A stretch of DNA of 64,000 nt. It comes from Planctomycetaceae bacterium (lineage in GTDB: Bacteria > Planctomycetota > Planctomycetia > Pirellulales > Lacipirellulaceae). Positions 37,237 to 45,619 of this stretch are shown piece by piece. Every line of letters starts with the position of its first letter. The first letter of the stretch is position 1. The notes beneath the pieces are model-generated. The model saw nothing but the letters and a program-made list of their open reading frames with translations. It made no database searches and was not told the origin of the DNA. A program made the translations under genes and the position numbers. The stretch covers positions 1-64,000 of the forward strand of contig QIKP01000010.1 in assembly GCA_003233055.1 (NCBI GenBank). Direction: 5' to 3'.

Positions 37237-37254
37237 GTCGGGCTTCCAGCCCGA
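37237..37254. repeat. Dispersed inverted repeat of the GTCGGGCTTCCAGCCCGAC type
   Basis: Arms GTCGGGCT and AGCCCGAC with a short loop, then CTTTTCCCC. Related to the element at 18568-18602. Confidence 0.45.
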
Positions 37255-37290
37255 CTTTTCCCCCTCGACGCTGCCGCACCGGCCCTAGGT

Positions 37291-37319
37291 AGCCCCCCCG
37301 ATCAAGCTTGGTCGCGGCT
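37291..37319. repeat. Dispersed AAGCTT palindrome, copy 4
   Basis: CCGATCAAGCTTGGTCGCGG core, more degenerate than copies 1-3, 76 bases beyond the stop of the fabF-like gene. Confidence 0.55.
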
Positions 37320-37394
37320 ATTCAGGTTGGCCGCGATGCCGACGCGGTGCGAGGTTTTTCTCGCCCTCCCGGTGGGTGAAACCGGTAGCCGTTC

Positions 37395-38669
37395 TCAAAC
37401 CGCCGTGGCGATGAGCGAGATATTCTGTCCGCCAAACCCAAAGCTGTTCGACAAAGTTGTGGTGATTGGCACGTCGCGGGCGGCGTTGGGGACGTAGTCG
37501 AGATCGCACGCGGGGTCGGGGGTATGGTAGTTGATCGTCGGCGGGGCGATGCCATGGCGGATCGCCATCAGACAGACAATGAGCTCCGTTGCGCCGGCTG
37601 CTGCGATCAGGTGCCCCATCATGCTCTTGGTGCTGGAGATCGGCACCTTGTAGGCGTGGTCGCCGAGGGCCTGCTTGATGGCCAAGGTCTCGACTTTGTC
37701 GTTCACCGTGGTGCTGGTGCCGTGGGCGTTGACGTAGTGAATTTCCTCGGCGGTCTTTCCCGCGTCGGCGAGCGCCATACGGATGCAGGTCGTCGCGCCG
37801 CGGCCTTCGGGGTGGGTGTCGGTGATGCGGAAGGCATCAGCCGTGGTGCCGTAGCCGGCGATTTCGCCATAGATGTCCGCCCCGCGCGCCTTGGCATGTT
37901 CGTACTCCTCCAGCACGACCATCGACGCCCCTTCCCCCAGCACGAATCCGTCGCGTTCTTTGTCAAACGGTCGGCTCGCTCCTTTCGGGTCGTCGTTTCG
38001 TTCGCTGAGCGCCGTGAGCAGGTTGAAGCCGGTCACGCCAAACGGATGGATCATGCTGTGCGCTCCGCCTGAGAGCATCGCGTCGACTTCACCGCGACGG
38101 ATCATCTCGGTCGCTTCGCCGATGGCTTGGCTGCTGGCAGCGCAGGCGGTGAGGCAATTGATGTTGGGACCCTGGGCGTCGAAGAGGGCAGCCAGGTAAC
38201 CGGCCGGCATGTTGGGTTCTTGCTCCAGTTCGAGCTGCGGGTCGAGTTCGTTGAGTCCTTGCTGGATAAAGGCCCCCAAATCGAACTCGCCCTTTTTGAG
38301 CGCGGTCACCATCATCCGGCCAAAGGCACCAAAGTCCTGCTGCCCCTCGCCTGCCCCGAGATAAACCCCCAGCCGCTCCGGCGCGACGGTCCCCAGCAGC
38401 CCGGAGTCGCCCATTGCCTGCTTGGCTGCGCCGGCGGCAAATCGGGTATGCCTGCCTCGCGAGGCCCATTCGTCCGGGTCTTCGCCATCGGCGGCGATCG
38501 ACCAATCGCGAACCTCGGCGGCGATTTTCGTCGGGAAATTACTGGCGTCGAACAGCGTCGTCAGGCCGACACCGCTTTGGCCCTCCACCAAGTTGGCCCA
38601 CAGCTGGGGCACGCTCGTCCCGAGGGGGGTGACACAACCAATTCCGGTGACGACGACACGACGTTTCAT
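37395..38669 (-). CDS. Beta-ketoacyl-ACP synthase (FabF/KAS II family)
   Basis: Thiolase-fold ketosynthase that elongates acyl chains on ACP. The N-terminus is typical (MKRRVVVTGIGCVTPLGTSV). The catalytic triad is visible: Cys in NCLTACAASSQAIG, His in YVNAHGTSTTVNDKVET and His in STKSMMGHLIAAAGATE, with the Gly-rich end NSFGFGGQN. Length 424 is close to FabF; a slightly extended region (GEGQQDFGAFGRMM) differs from the usual. It is the last gene of a compact operon with an ACP and two hotdog proteins, suggesting a dedicated acyl chain rather than the main fatty acid pathway, so no fabF symbol is given. Confidence 0.92.
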   Translation of the reverse strand: MKRRVVVTGIGCVTPLGTSVPQLWANLVEGQSGVGLTTLFDASNFPTKIAAEVRDWSIAADGEDPDEWASRGRHTRFAAGAAKQAMGDSGLLGTVAPERLGVYLGAGEGQQDFGAFGRMMVTALKKGEFDLGAFIQQGLNELDPQLELEQEPNMPAGYLAALFDAQGPNINCLTACAASSQAIGEATEMIRRGEVDAMLSGGAHSMIHPFGVTGFNLLTALSERNDDPKGASRPFDKERDGFVLGEGASMVVLEEYEHAKARGADIYGEIAGYGTTADAFRITDTHPEGRGATTCIRMALADAGKTAEEIHYVNAHGTSTTVNDKVETLAIKQALGDHAYKVPISSTKSMMGHLIAAAGATELIVCLMAIRHGIAPPTINYHTPDPACDLDYVPNAARDVPITTTLSNSFGFGGQNISLIATAV

Positions 38670-38710
38670 GGGAAGGGTCCAAGGGATCGCAAAGGGGAAA
38701 ATGCAAACGG

Positions 38711-39262
38711 TTAGCTGGCAGCGAGCTCGGTCGGCAATCCATAATCGACCGCCCGCATTCGGCTGCCATCTTCATGAACGCCTACGTCGAACACGCCGGT
38801 CATGTGGAGCCAGTGAGAGAGGTCCATCGGGTTGAAAAGGCGGGTTGGCATACTCGGTTCACGCGGCTGGGCATCGTCGCCGCTCGATAATCTCGCGAAG
38901 AAAATCTCTCCCTCGGTACGAAGCTCGTCGCCCGCGTGTCCCGAGACTTTCACGGCAGCCCCAACGTCACTCAGGTTATCGATCTCGGCCCGGTACGTCA
39001 GCGAGTCGCCGCCGCGCGTGACACCATGGAAGGCCAGCTTGGAGAACTTGGCGAGCACCACCAGCTCTTTGAATTGGTACAACTCACTCACCAAGAGCCC
39101 GCCTGTCTGTGCCATTCCCTCGGCCATCAGCGAGTGGGGCATGATGGGATAGACCCCCCAATGGTCGTGCATGAAGCTGTCGGAAAGCGCAATCCCCTTG
39201 TTGCCAACCGCGTGGGACCCGGCGACGAATTCGGTAAAGCGATCAATCCAAAACCAACGCAA
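38711..39262 (-). CDS. Hotdog-fold dehydratase-like protein (FabZ/FabA-like), second copy
   Basis: A FabZ-like hotdog protein. The likely start is a TTG at 39262 with GAAGGGG five bases upstream, giving MRWFWIDRFTEFVAGSHAVG and 183 residues; an earlier TTG at 39304 is possible. The active-site region reads HDHWGVYPIMPHSLMAEGMAQ split as HDHWGVYPIMP and HSLMAEGMAQ, matching the HFPxxPxMPGxLxxEAxxQ pattern, with the catalytic His and Glu present but some flanking residues changed. It sits between ACP and ketosynthase. It may be a dehydratase, an isomerase or a thioesterase-like partner. Confidence 0.75.
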   Translation of the reverse strand: MRWFWIDRFTEFVAGSHAVGNKGIALSDSFMHDHWGVYPIMPHSLMAEGMAQTGGLLVSELYQFKELVVLAKFSKLAFHGVTRGGDSLTYRAEIDNLSDVGAAVKVSGHAGDELRTEGEIFFARLSSGDDAQPREPSMPTRLFNPMDLSHWLHMTGVFDVGVHEDGSRMRAVDYGLPTELAAS

Positions 39263-39349
39263 GGGAACCCCTTCGAGGGGAATGACCAATGCAACAATGA
39301 CCAAAGACCAAGTGGATCGTTGGTCATTATTGTCAGGACATTCGAGTTT

Positions 39350-39736
39350 TTAGGCCGACAGTTTGTGCTCGACGAACGAAACCATGTCGCCGACGGTGAG
39401 CTGCTTGCCCAAATTTTGCACCTTTGGATTTGCCTCGAAGTTCGTGAGATCGGCAAACGGCATCCGTTCCCGAAGCTTCGCGATGCCTTTGGTATTGACC
39501 TCGCCATTGTCGACGTAGTTGGCATCGGCAAGGATGTCTTCAGGGAACAGTTCCCCCCGCTCGATCTTGATGTCAAAGCTCTTCTCAAGCCGAAACACGA
39601 TGTCAAGAAAATCGATCGACTCAGCATCGAGATCGCCTTGCAGGGTCGCCCCGGCGGTGACTTCGTCGTCCTCGACGCCCAGGGCGTCGACGAGTGCTTC
39701 TTGAACTTTGCTGAAAATCTCTTCTTTTGAGGGCAT
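39350..39736 (-). CDS. Acyl carrier protein, extended form
   Basis: A 128-residue ACP, about 50 residues longer than AcpP. The start is normal (MPSKEEIFSKVQEALVDALG, VEDDEVTAGATLQGDL) and the phosphopantetheine site is in DAESIDFLDIVFRLEKSFDI, with Ser in the expected DSxD-like position (ESIDFLD). The extension lies after helix 3 (ERGELFPEDILADANYVDNG, then EVNTKGIAKLRERMPFADLT) and before the last helix (LTVGDMVSFVEHKLSA). It is flanked by two dehydratase-like genes. Likely a carrier for a specialised lipid. Confidence 0.88.
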   Translation of the reverse strand: MPSKEEIFSKVQEALVDALGVEDDEVTAGATLQGDLDAESIDFLDIVFRLEKSFDIKIERGELFPEDILADANYVDNGEVNTKGIAKLRERMPFADLTNFEANPKVQNLGKQLTVGDMVSFVEHKLSA

Positions 39737-39760
39737 GGCCTCTTCTCCTCCGCAATGGCT

Positions 39761-40261
39761 TTAAGTGGTACTGCCTGCCGCAGCTAGCATTTCTGGTTTC
39801 GCAATCGAGCGAAGTACCTCCTGTAAATAGGTCTTCACTCGCTGGTCGGTCTCTGCTTGGTGGGGGTCGCTGTCAGCCAGGTTGTAACGCTCCAGCACGA
39901 CTCGACCCGTTATCGCCGACTTCTCCCCAACCTTCCCTATCACTTTGAAGGTGGCGTATCGGTCGTCTTTCTTTATTTGCTCTACCGATACCCGGAGCTG
40001 TTGGCCCGGCGGTACAAAGTTGGCGTATTTGATGTTTTTCGCTTCCCGCAACACGATCACACTGTGGGCCATGTCGTCCGTCATCCGCAAGAGCCACGCG
40101 GCCGCTTGCGTTGCCGCCTCGAGCATGAACACACCGGGCAGCACGGGAAACTCCGGGAAATGATCTTCTAGGTAATCCTCCTCGTGACTCACGCTCTTCA
40201 CCGCCGTGAGCCGTTCGTTCGGCTCGAACGATTCAATTGCGTCAAGCAGCCAGAATCGCAT
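39761..40261 (-). CDS. 3-hydroxyacyl-ACP dehydratase (FabZ family)
   Basis: A 166-residue hotdog protein beginning MRFWLLDAIESFEPNERLTA. The FabZ active-site motif is complete: EDHFPEFPVLPGVFMLEAAT with catalytic His and Glu. The central strands (NIKYANFVPPGQQLRVSVEQ) and KVGEKSAITGRVVLERYN are typical. It would dehydrate a 3-hydroxyacyl-ACP to trans-2-enoyl-ACP. First gene of the operon FabZ, ACP, hotdog 2, ketosynthase; gaps of 24, 87 and 41 bases support co-transcription. Confidence 0.88.
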   Translation of the reverse strand: MRFWLLDAIESFEPNERLTAVKSVSHEEDYLEDHFPEFPVLPGVFMLEAATQAAAWLLRMTDDMAHSVIVLREAKNIKYANFVPPGQQLRVSVEQIKKDDRYATFKVIGKVGEKSAITGRVVLERYNLADSDPHQAETDQRVKTYLQEVLRSIAKPEMLAAAGSTT

Positions 40262-40543
40262 GCGTCAGGTTCCACCATTAAGGCAACTAGGGAGTGCGGC
40301 GTCGCGTGGAGGGACAACTCCAGTTCTGCTGCGGGGCGACGAGTCGCGATCCACGGGAGACCTGGGGGAATAGGCAGGTAGTAACGGGCTCTGGATTGTA
40401 ACTATCTGGCAATCGAGCCACAACGGCTCTCTCGGCAGCAGAAGCGGGATTTATCCGATTTGCAACGCGAAGGCAACAGGAGACGGCCGACGCCACCTTG
40501 CCGGGTGAGTCCTTCTCTTCGGCAAATCGACGGTGCTAGTCCG

Positions 40544-41842
40544 CTACGATTTGGCTTCTTTTCGCCGCCGTTTTCGCCCCGAAGGCCGGAATAGAGCGGC
40601 TACCTGCCCCAGCGAATCGGCCAGGGCGTCGACCTCCGCAGGGCGGTTATAGAGATAAAAGCTCGCCCGGGTGCTGGCAGCGATGCCGAGCAAGGTGTGG
40701 AGCGGCTGGGTGCAGTGGTGCCCCGCCCGGACAGCGATGCCGTCGAGGTCGAGCAGTTGGGCAATGTCGTGGGCATGGGGCTCGGTAAGCACAAAACTCA
40801 CGACGCCGGCCCGATGCTCCGGCGACGGGCCAAGAATCGTCAGCCCCTCGATCCCCTGGAGTTTTTCGTAGGCGTATTGGACCAAGGCGTGCTCATGCCG
40901 GGCGATCTTGTCGAGCCCGATGGCGGTCAAATAGTCGATTGCCGCCCCGAGCCCGACCGCCTGGGCAATCGGCGGTGTGCCCGCCTCGAACTTCGCCGGG
41001 AGGCCCGTCGGCGTAAAGCCATCGAGTCGGACCTGGTTGATCATGCTGCCGCCTCCCTGGAACGGTGGCATCGCGTCGAGCAATTCCTCGCGCCCATACA
41101 GCACACCCACCCCTGTCGGACCACACATCTTGTGGCCGCTCAGCGCCAAAAAATCAACGCCCAACTTCTGCACATCGATCGCCAAGTGCGGCGCGCTTTG
41201 CGCCGCATCGACCAGCACCACCGCGCCCGCTGCGTGGGCTCGCTGCGTGATCTCCTCGATCGGGTTGATCGTGCCGAGGGTGTTAGAAATCTGCGTCACG
41301 GCGACGATCTTGGTCCGTTCACCCAGGACTTCCTCCAATCGGTCGAGGTCGAGTCGTCCGTCGTCGGTGAGCGGGATATGGCGAATGAGAGCGCCGGTGC
41401 GGTCCGCCAGTTGGAACCAAGGGACCAAGTTCGAATGGTGTTCCATCGGGGTGAGAAGGATTTGGTCGCCGGCCGACAAGTTTGCATCGCCCCAACTCCG
41501 GGCGACCGCGTTGATGCTGGCGGTCGTGCCGGCGGTGAAGACGATCTCATGGTCCTGCTTGGCCCCGAGGAAATGCTGCACTTTCTGCCGAGCCAGTTCG
41601 TAGGCATCGGTCGACCGTTCGCTCAGCACATGAATCCCGCGATGGACGTTGGCATAGTCCCGCTCGTAAAGGTCCTGCACTCTCTGGATCACCTGCCGAG
41701 GCCGCTGGCTACTCGCGGCGCTATCGAGAAACACCAGCCGCTTATTGTCGTGGATTGTCTGCTGCAAGATGGGGAAGTCGTCGCGCAGTGTTTCGGAAAG
41801 CAATGACTCAGGGGGGAGTGCGGTGGTGTCGAGGGTGGGCAT
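40544..41842 (-). CDS. sufS: Cysteine desulfurase, SufS type
   Basis: Group II cysteine desulfurase supplying sulfur for Fe-S clusters together with SufU. The ATG at 41842 is chosen because the longer frame overlaps sufU. Motifs: RDDFPILQQTIHDNKRLVFL, DSAASSQRPRQVI, VHRGIHVLSERSTD, TPMEHHSNLVPW, VDAAQSAPHLAIDV, PLP lysine in LALSGHKMCGPTGVGVL and active-site Cys in IAVRAGHHCTQPLH with the short loop typical of SufS. Length 432 with a basic C-terminal tail (RPSGRKRRRKEAKS). sufU lies 57 bases upstream on the same strand. Confidence 0.95.
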   Translation of the reverse strand: MPTLDTTALPPESLLSETLRDDFPILQQTIHDNKRLVFLDSAASSQRPRQVIQRVQDLYERDYANVHRGIHVLSERSTDAYELARQKVQHFLGAKQDHEIVFTAGTTASINAVARSWGDANLSAGDQILLTPMEHHSNLVPWFQLADRTGALIRHIPLTDDGRLDLDRLEEVLGERTKIVAVTQISNTLGTINPIEEITQRAHAAGAVVLVDAAQSAPHLAIDVQKLGVDFLALSGHKMCGPTGVGVLYGREELLDAMPPFQGGGSMINQVRLDGFTPTGLPAKFEAGTPPIAQAVGLGAAIDYLTAIGLDKIARHEHALVQYAYEKLQGIEGLTILGPSPEHRAGVVSFVLTEPHAHDIAQLLDLDGIAVRAGHHCTQPLHTLLGIAASTRASFYLYNRPAEVDALADSLGQVAALFRPSGRKRRRKEAKS

Positions 41843-41898
41843 GAAGGGAGGAACCACAGAGAAGATGGGAGCAAAAGAGCCATTCTTAGATGTCGGAC

Positions 41899-42294
41899 TT
41901 AGGTGTCGGAGTCGCCCACCGGTGCGTGGACTGCTTGTTGTAGTGTTCGCCAGCCGAGGAGGCAGCATTTTTGGCGGTTGGGGGTCAGCTTGGCGCCGAA
42001 CAGCTCGAGCATCTCGTTGGCGGAATAACTCATCGCCTCGTCGATGGTCTTCCCTTCCATCTCTTCGAGAAGCATCGACGTGGAGGCTTGGCTAATGACG
42101 CAGCCGTCGCCCTCAAAATAGGCATCCGCAATCCTGCCCGTAGGGTCGAGCACGAGCTCAATCCGAACCACGTCGCCGCACAAGGGGTTCTTCTCCTCAT
42201 GCGCATGGGTCGCCCCCGCGAGGTGCCCGCGATGGAAAGGGTCTTCGTAGTGATCCAGGATATGCTCCTGGTAGATTTCTTCTTCGCTGGGCAT
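41899..42294 (-). CDS. sufU: SufU-type Fe-S assembly / sulfur-acceptor protein
   Basis: IscU-like protein, SufU subtype, which accepts sulfur from SufS. The ATG at 42294 (MPSEEEIYQEHILDHYEDPF) is used; the longer frame is upstream noise. The three ligand Cys are in KNPLCGDVVRIEL, FEGDGCVISQASTSMLLEEM and RQKCCLLGW, with the conserved Asp in GDxV. SufU has the insertion before the third Cys, consistent with 131 residues. sufU-sufS as a pair without sufBCD is seen here; the scaffold genes must be elsewhere. Confidence 0.93.
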   Translation of the reverse strand: MPSEEEIYQEHILDHYEDPFHRGHLAGATHAHEEKNPLCGDVVRIELVLDPTGRIADAYFEGDGCVISQASTSMLLEEMEGKTIDEAMSYSANEMLELFGAKLTPNRQKCCLLGWRTLQQAVHAPVGDSDT

Positions 42295-42507
42295 TGAGGT
42301 GGGGTACTTGGAGGACCATTGAGGGGAAGGATTGCACGGGGGACAGCACCCTTTCATTTTAGAAACCCTACCACACCAGGACAACGGCCCACCGTCGGCC
42401 TGGATGGCCTGATTTTCCGAGGGTGAACCGCCGGATACGCCCTGCTATGATATACAGTGACATTTCTAACGCCACTGCTTTTCCAGATTTTTGACGGGCC
42501 GATTCCC

Positions 42508-44463
42508 ATGCCTCTCCGACGGACTGCTGCGTCCCAACTCGCGATCGACGCCCTGTTCCTAGTACCCCTCCAAGTCGTCGTGATTCTTGCAGCGGTGACC
42601 TTCGTCGCCGGATGCAGAGATTCCAACGACATCTTGGCGCAGGTCGCCCCCAATACGGCCGATCAGCTGCCGGCGACGTCAAAACGGAAGGTTTTCGCAA
42701 TGACTCGGGATCATGCGGAGTGGATGAAAAAGCATGCGAGAAAACTCTTGCGAGTGTCGGACTCCATTTACGATGAGGAGAGCGCCCGAGAGGCGATGAG
42801 CGAGATGGACGAAATGCTCCAAAAGGTAGCGGGGAAAATTCAGCGCAAGGTCGACAAAATCGTTGTCGAGATGGCGTATGCCGAATTTAAGGAAATGGAA
42901 TCGGAGTTGAAGGCTATTGAGGACGAAGCGAAGGAGAGTAACATGGAATTGAAAGAGAGTTTTACGAAGATGGGTAAGAAGCTCGGCTCGAATTCCAGTA
43001 TCTCGTATAGAACGAAATCCATGATTGTGTCGAAGATTGACGAGGTCGCTCGTGCGCCAGCGGCGTATGGGGTACCGATTGTCTGTCGATTTCCAGCGAG
43101 CGAAATCGCGACGGTCGTCATCGAAAATGCCCGAGAGGCTAGCGAGCTAAAGCCCTACCTGCAAGAAAAAAACCACTTCGATCTCGCACAAGCCCAGTTT
43201 GCTAACGGCGTGCATCGAATGAGGTTCGGGTCGATCCGCGATCTTCAGAAGTTCGCCGATCGTATCGATATTGGGAGGGTTGTCAGAGTCAACACGCGAA
43301 CCCGGGCGATCTTGCTAAAACTAAGTGAATCAGACATCGATACTTTGAATCGCATGGCAAGAGAACGAAAGGAAAAGGCGGAGCGGTGGGCCAAAGAGCG
43401 TGAGGAGAAGCAGAAGCAGACTGAGGAAGAACGCGAGCGCCAACGGGAACAACGCGTTGCTCGTGCGGTGGAGTCGGCGGTTAAGGATCGGAATAAACAC
43501 GGTGCGAATGGTCTAGCGATACTCAAGCGAATCAATAGCATTCAATCGGCCCAAGATAACGTGGAAGCACTTAAGGGTGTACGGCGAGAGTTCTGGCGTC
43601 GATCGGGCTATCTTGATCGAGCGCAGGAGCGCTACCGAAAAGAAATGGGCAAGGAGTTAGCGCTCGAAGGCATGGAAGACGCAGTATTGCAGGAGATTCA
43701 AGCGGAACTCGATCGCCTGCATGGCGACACAAAAATACGAATGTTGCTTGCGAGGAATTTCGGGCAGGACCTCGACGCCAGAAGTCTTCTGCACGGCGAA
43801 GAGCCGCGCAGAGGCTATGCGAACCCAGCGAAAGACCGATCGCACACTGACTATTTCGCTGCCAATCTAATGGATCTTACTGCCGGCCACTGGACGGAAA
43901 AGAGGGCCGCATTGAAACGCCTTGGGACGTCCGACCCAAAAAAAGTCAAAGACATTGAGTTGCGCAAGGAAATCGCCAGGGCGATCCGCGACATCATTGT
44001 AAGTAGCGATGCGAATCGTAACGGGGATGCGCTGCAGGCTTTCGTTGTTTGGGGAGGAAAGTACAGCGTTCCGATACTCCTTGAAATTCTGGAAAATAAT
44101 CGGAGGCACGGCGGCAGCCGCCAAGTGTTCGACGCACTGGCTAAGTATCCCACACCGGAATCCGCGACAGCCGTTGCCCAAAGCGTCGGCAACTTTTTTT
44201 CCAACGACCAGGCGTGCCGATGCCTCGTGAAAATGGGCAGCGCCGCCGAAGACGCCGTGATGGAAATCGCCCCGTCGAACGACGCCAAGGTGTCGCTCGC
44301 AGCCGTTGTTGTTCTCGGGAAAATCGGTACCGAAAAATCGCTCCCTTTGTTAAGAAAGGCCACACGCAGCAGTAACGCAAGCGTCAGGCAGGCCGCCACT
44401 ATCGCGATAAAGAAGATTAGGGCCCGCGCGGATAAAAACCGCACGGAGGAAGCGGGGTCGTAG
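42508..44463 (+). CDS. Large lipoprotein with coiled-coil and HEAT-like repeats
   Basis: A 651-residue protein. The ATG at 42508 gives a lipoprotein signal (LQVVVILAAVTFVAGC; lipobox V-A-G-C at about 35). The central region is charged and helical, with a long coiled coil (RMARERKEKAERWAKEREEK and on, about residues 275-320). The C-terminal 170 residues look like HEAT repeats (SVPILLEILENNRRHGGSRQ; AAEDAVMEIAPSNDAKVSLA; VVVLGKIGTEKSLPLLRKAT). A possible -10 box TATGAT is at 42446. By eye its codons are more A/T-rich than those of the neighbours. Planctomycetes have many such HEAT proteins of unknown role; function not assignable. Confidence 0.8.
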   Translation: MPLRRTAASQLAIDALFLVPLQVVVILAAVTFVAGCRDSNDILAQVAPNTADQLPATSKRKVFAMTRDHAEWMKKHARKLLRVSDSIYDEESAREAMSEMDEMLQKVAGKIQRKVDKIVVEMAYAEFKEMESELKAIEDEAKESNMELKESFTKMGKKLGSNSSISYRTKSMIVSKIDEVARAPAAYGVPIVCRFPASEIATVVIENAREASELKPYLQEKNHFDLAQAQFANGVHRMRFGSIRDLQKFADRIDIGRVVRVNTRTRAILLKLSESDIDTLNRMARERKEKAERWAKEREEKQKQTEEERERQREQRVARAVESAVKDRNKHGANGLAILKRINSIQSAQDNVEALKGVRREFWRRSGYLDRAQERYRKEMGKELALEGMEDAVLQEIQAELDRLHGDTKIRMLLARNFGQDLDARSLLHGEEPRRGYANPAKDRSHTDYFAANLMDLTAGHWTEKRAALKRLGTSDPKKVKDIELRKEIARAIRDIIVSSDANRNGDALQAFVVWGGKYSVPILLEILENNRRHGGSRQVFDALAKYPTPESATAVAQSVGNFFSNDQACRCLVKMGSAAEDAVMEIAPSNDAKVSLAAVVVLGKIGTEKSLPLLRKATRSSNASVRQAATIAIKKIRARADKNRTEEAGS

Positions 44464-44567
44464 CGATTATCTCGTGGCAAAACCTTCGCCGTACCTTCGA
44501 GTTATTTCTGCTAAAATGAAAGGCATCGTCCGCCAATCTCCTGACACGCCGATCGAAAGGTTCCGCC

Positions 44568-44699
44568 ATGAAAGGGCAAGAAGTAATGGATTGTCCGTAC
44601 TTGGAAGACCTGCCTTTCAAAACCGAATGGAATGACAGCTCGGCGGGGGGACTTGCCCTAGCGAATGAGGGGAATGTCGTGCAAACGCCGATGTGCTAG
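44568..44699 (+). CDS. Possible small protein of 43 residues
   Basis: ATG preceded by GAAAGG at seven bases, encoding MKGQEVMDCPYLEDLPFKTE then WNDSSAGGLALANEGNVVQT and PMC, ending at TAG. A TAAAAT stretch near 44511 could be a -10 box. There is no homologue in my memory. The only support is the SD and an in-frame ORF in a 294-base gap, so it may be spurious. Confidence 0.25.
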   Translation: MKGQEVMDCPYLEDLPFKTEWNDSSAGGLALANEGNVVQTPMC

Positions 44700-44757
44700 A
44701 ACGGGGCTCCCCGTTTTCCTTCCTTTTCCGCTTTCCAGCCAACGAGCCTGACGGTCC

Positions 44758-45426
44758 ATGAGAGCTCCTACCCATCGCGACTACGCCTATGGCGAAGAGT
44801 TTGCCAATTGGATTTCCCACGGCGCGGCGGCACTGGCGTCGGTTGCCGGGTTGGTGGTACTCGCTCTGCTCGCCATCGAAAGAGGGGACACCTGGCATCT
44901 GGTCGGTTGCTCGATCTTTGGGGTGACCATGGTGCTGCTCTTCGCGGCGTCGACCGTTTACCATGCTGTCCCTATTCGGCTCGCCCACTTGAAGTCGCGA
45001 TGGCAGGCGATCGACCAATCGGCCATCTACCTCCTCATCGCCGGCAGCTACACTCCGTTTGTGCTGGGGAATCTACGCAATGCGGTCGGCTGGAGTTTGC
45101 TTGCGTTCGTTTGGAGTGCGGCAGTATTTGGAATCGCCAGCGAATGGACCGGTCGGGCCAGCTCGATGAAGCTCCGGCTTGGTATCTACCTCTCGATGGG
45201 GTGGGTAGCCGTATTCGCTGCTCGGCCCATTTATGGTGCGTTGCCCGCGGAAGGGATTTGGCTGATTGGTCTCGGAGGCGTTGCCTACTCCAGCGGTTTG
45301 ATCTTTTTCTTATGGCGCAGCCTTCGCTTTCACCACGCCATTTGGCACCTCTTCGTGATCGCGGGAACTTTGTCGCATTACTTGGCCGTGCTGTACTACG
45401 TGCTGCCAGCGGCGAACGCCACCTGA
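44758..45426 (+). CDS. Hemolysin III / PAQR-family membrane protein
   Basis: A 222-residue seven-helix protein of the hemolysin III (YqfA, PAQR) family. Hallmarks are EEFANWISHGAAALASVAG at the start, LLFAASTVYHAVP with the conserved Ser and His, LKSRWQAIDQSAIYLLIAGS (the family's D-x-x-x-I/Y-x-x-I-A-G-S-Y-T-P motif), and the paired His in FHHAIWHLFVIAGTLSHYLA. The three conserved His and an Asp form a metal site in this family, thought to act as a hydrolase. The actual substrate in bacteria is unknown; membrane-fluidity control has been suggested for relatives. Confidence 0.9.
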   Translation: MRAPTHRDYAYGEEFANWISHGAAALASVAGLVVLALLAIERGDTWHLVGCSIFGVTMVLLFAASTVYHAVPIRLAHLKSRWQAIDQSAIYLLIAGSYTPFVLGNLRNAVGWSLLAFVWSAAVFGIASEWTGRASSMKLRLGIYLSMGWVAVFAARPIYGALPAEGIWLIGLGGVAYSSGLIFFLWRSLRFHHAIWHLFVIAGTLSHYLAVLYYVLPAANAT

Positions 45427-45619
45427 CGGCCTGGGGAATTGACCGACAATCGGACCACGAGCCAATTCACCTTGCCCTTTTCGGCGGGCTTCTCTAGACT
45501 CCGCGCGACTTGACCCACTTCGTGCTGCTAGCAGTCGAGGTCGGGGTGATGCGGCACGCCTGCCTCACGACTTGTCTTGAGGTTTGCTCGCTCTCAAAGC
45601 CCAGCGCAAGGAAGCTGCC

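Larger units (their letters stand above)
37046..37394. other. Convergent intergenic region packed with hairpins
   Basis: Between the Cys-rich lipoprotein (plus) and fabF-like gene (minus). It contains a terminator (37173-37214), a second-family dispersed repeat (37237-37254) and AAGCTT palindrome copy 4 (37291-37319). No gene was recognised. Confidence 0.6.

Noticed and set aside
40697-41806. Open frame of 369 codons on the plus strand, antisense to sufS
   Set aside because: No protein-like pattern; sufS with a PLP-binding lysine and active-site Cys is on the other strand.
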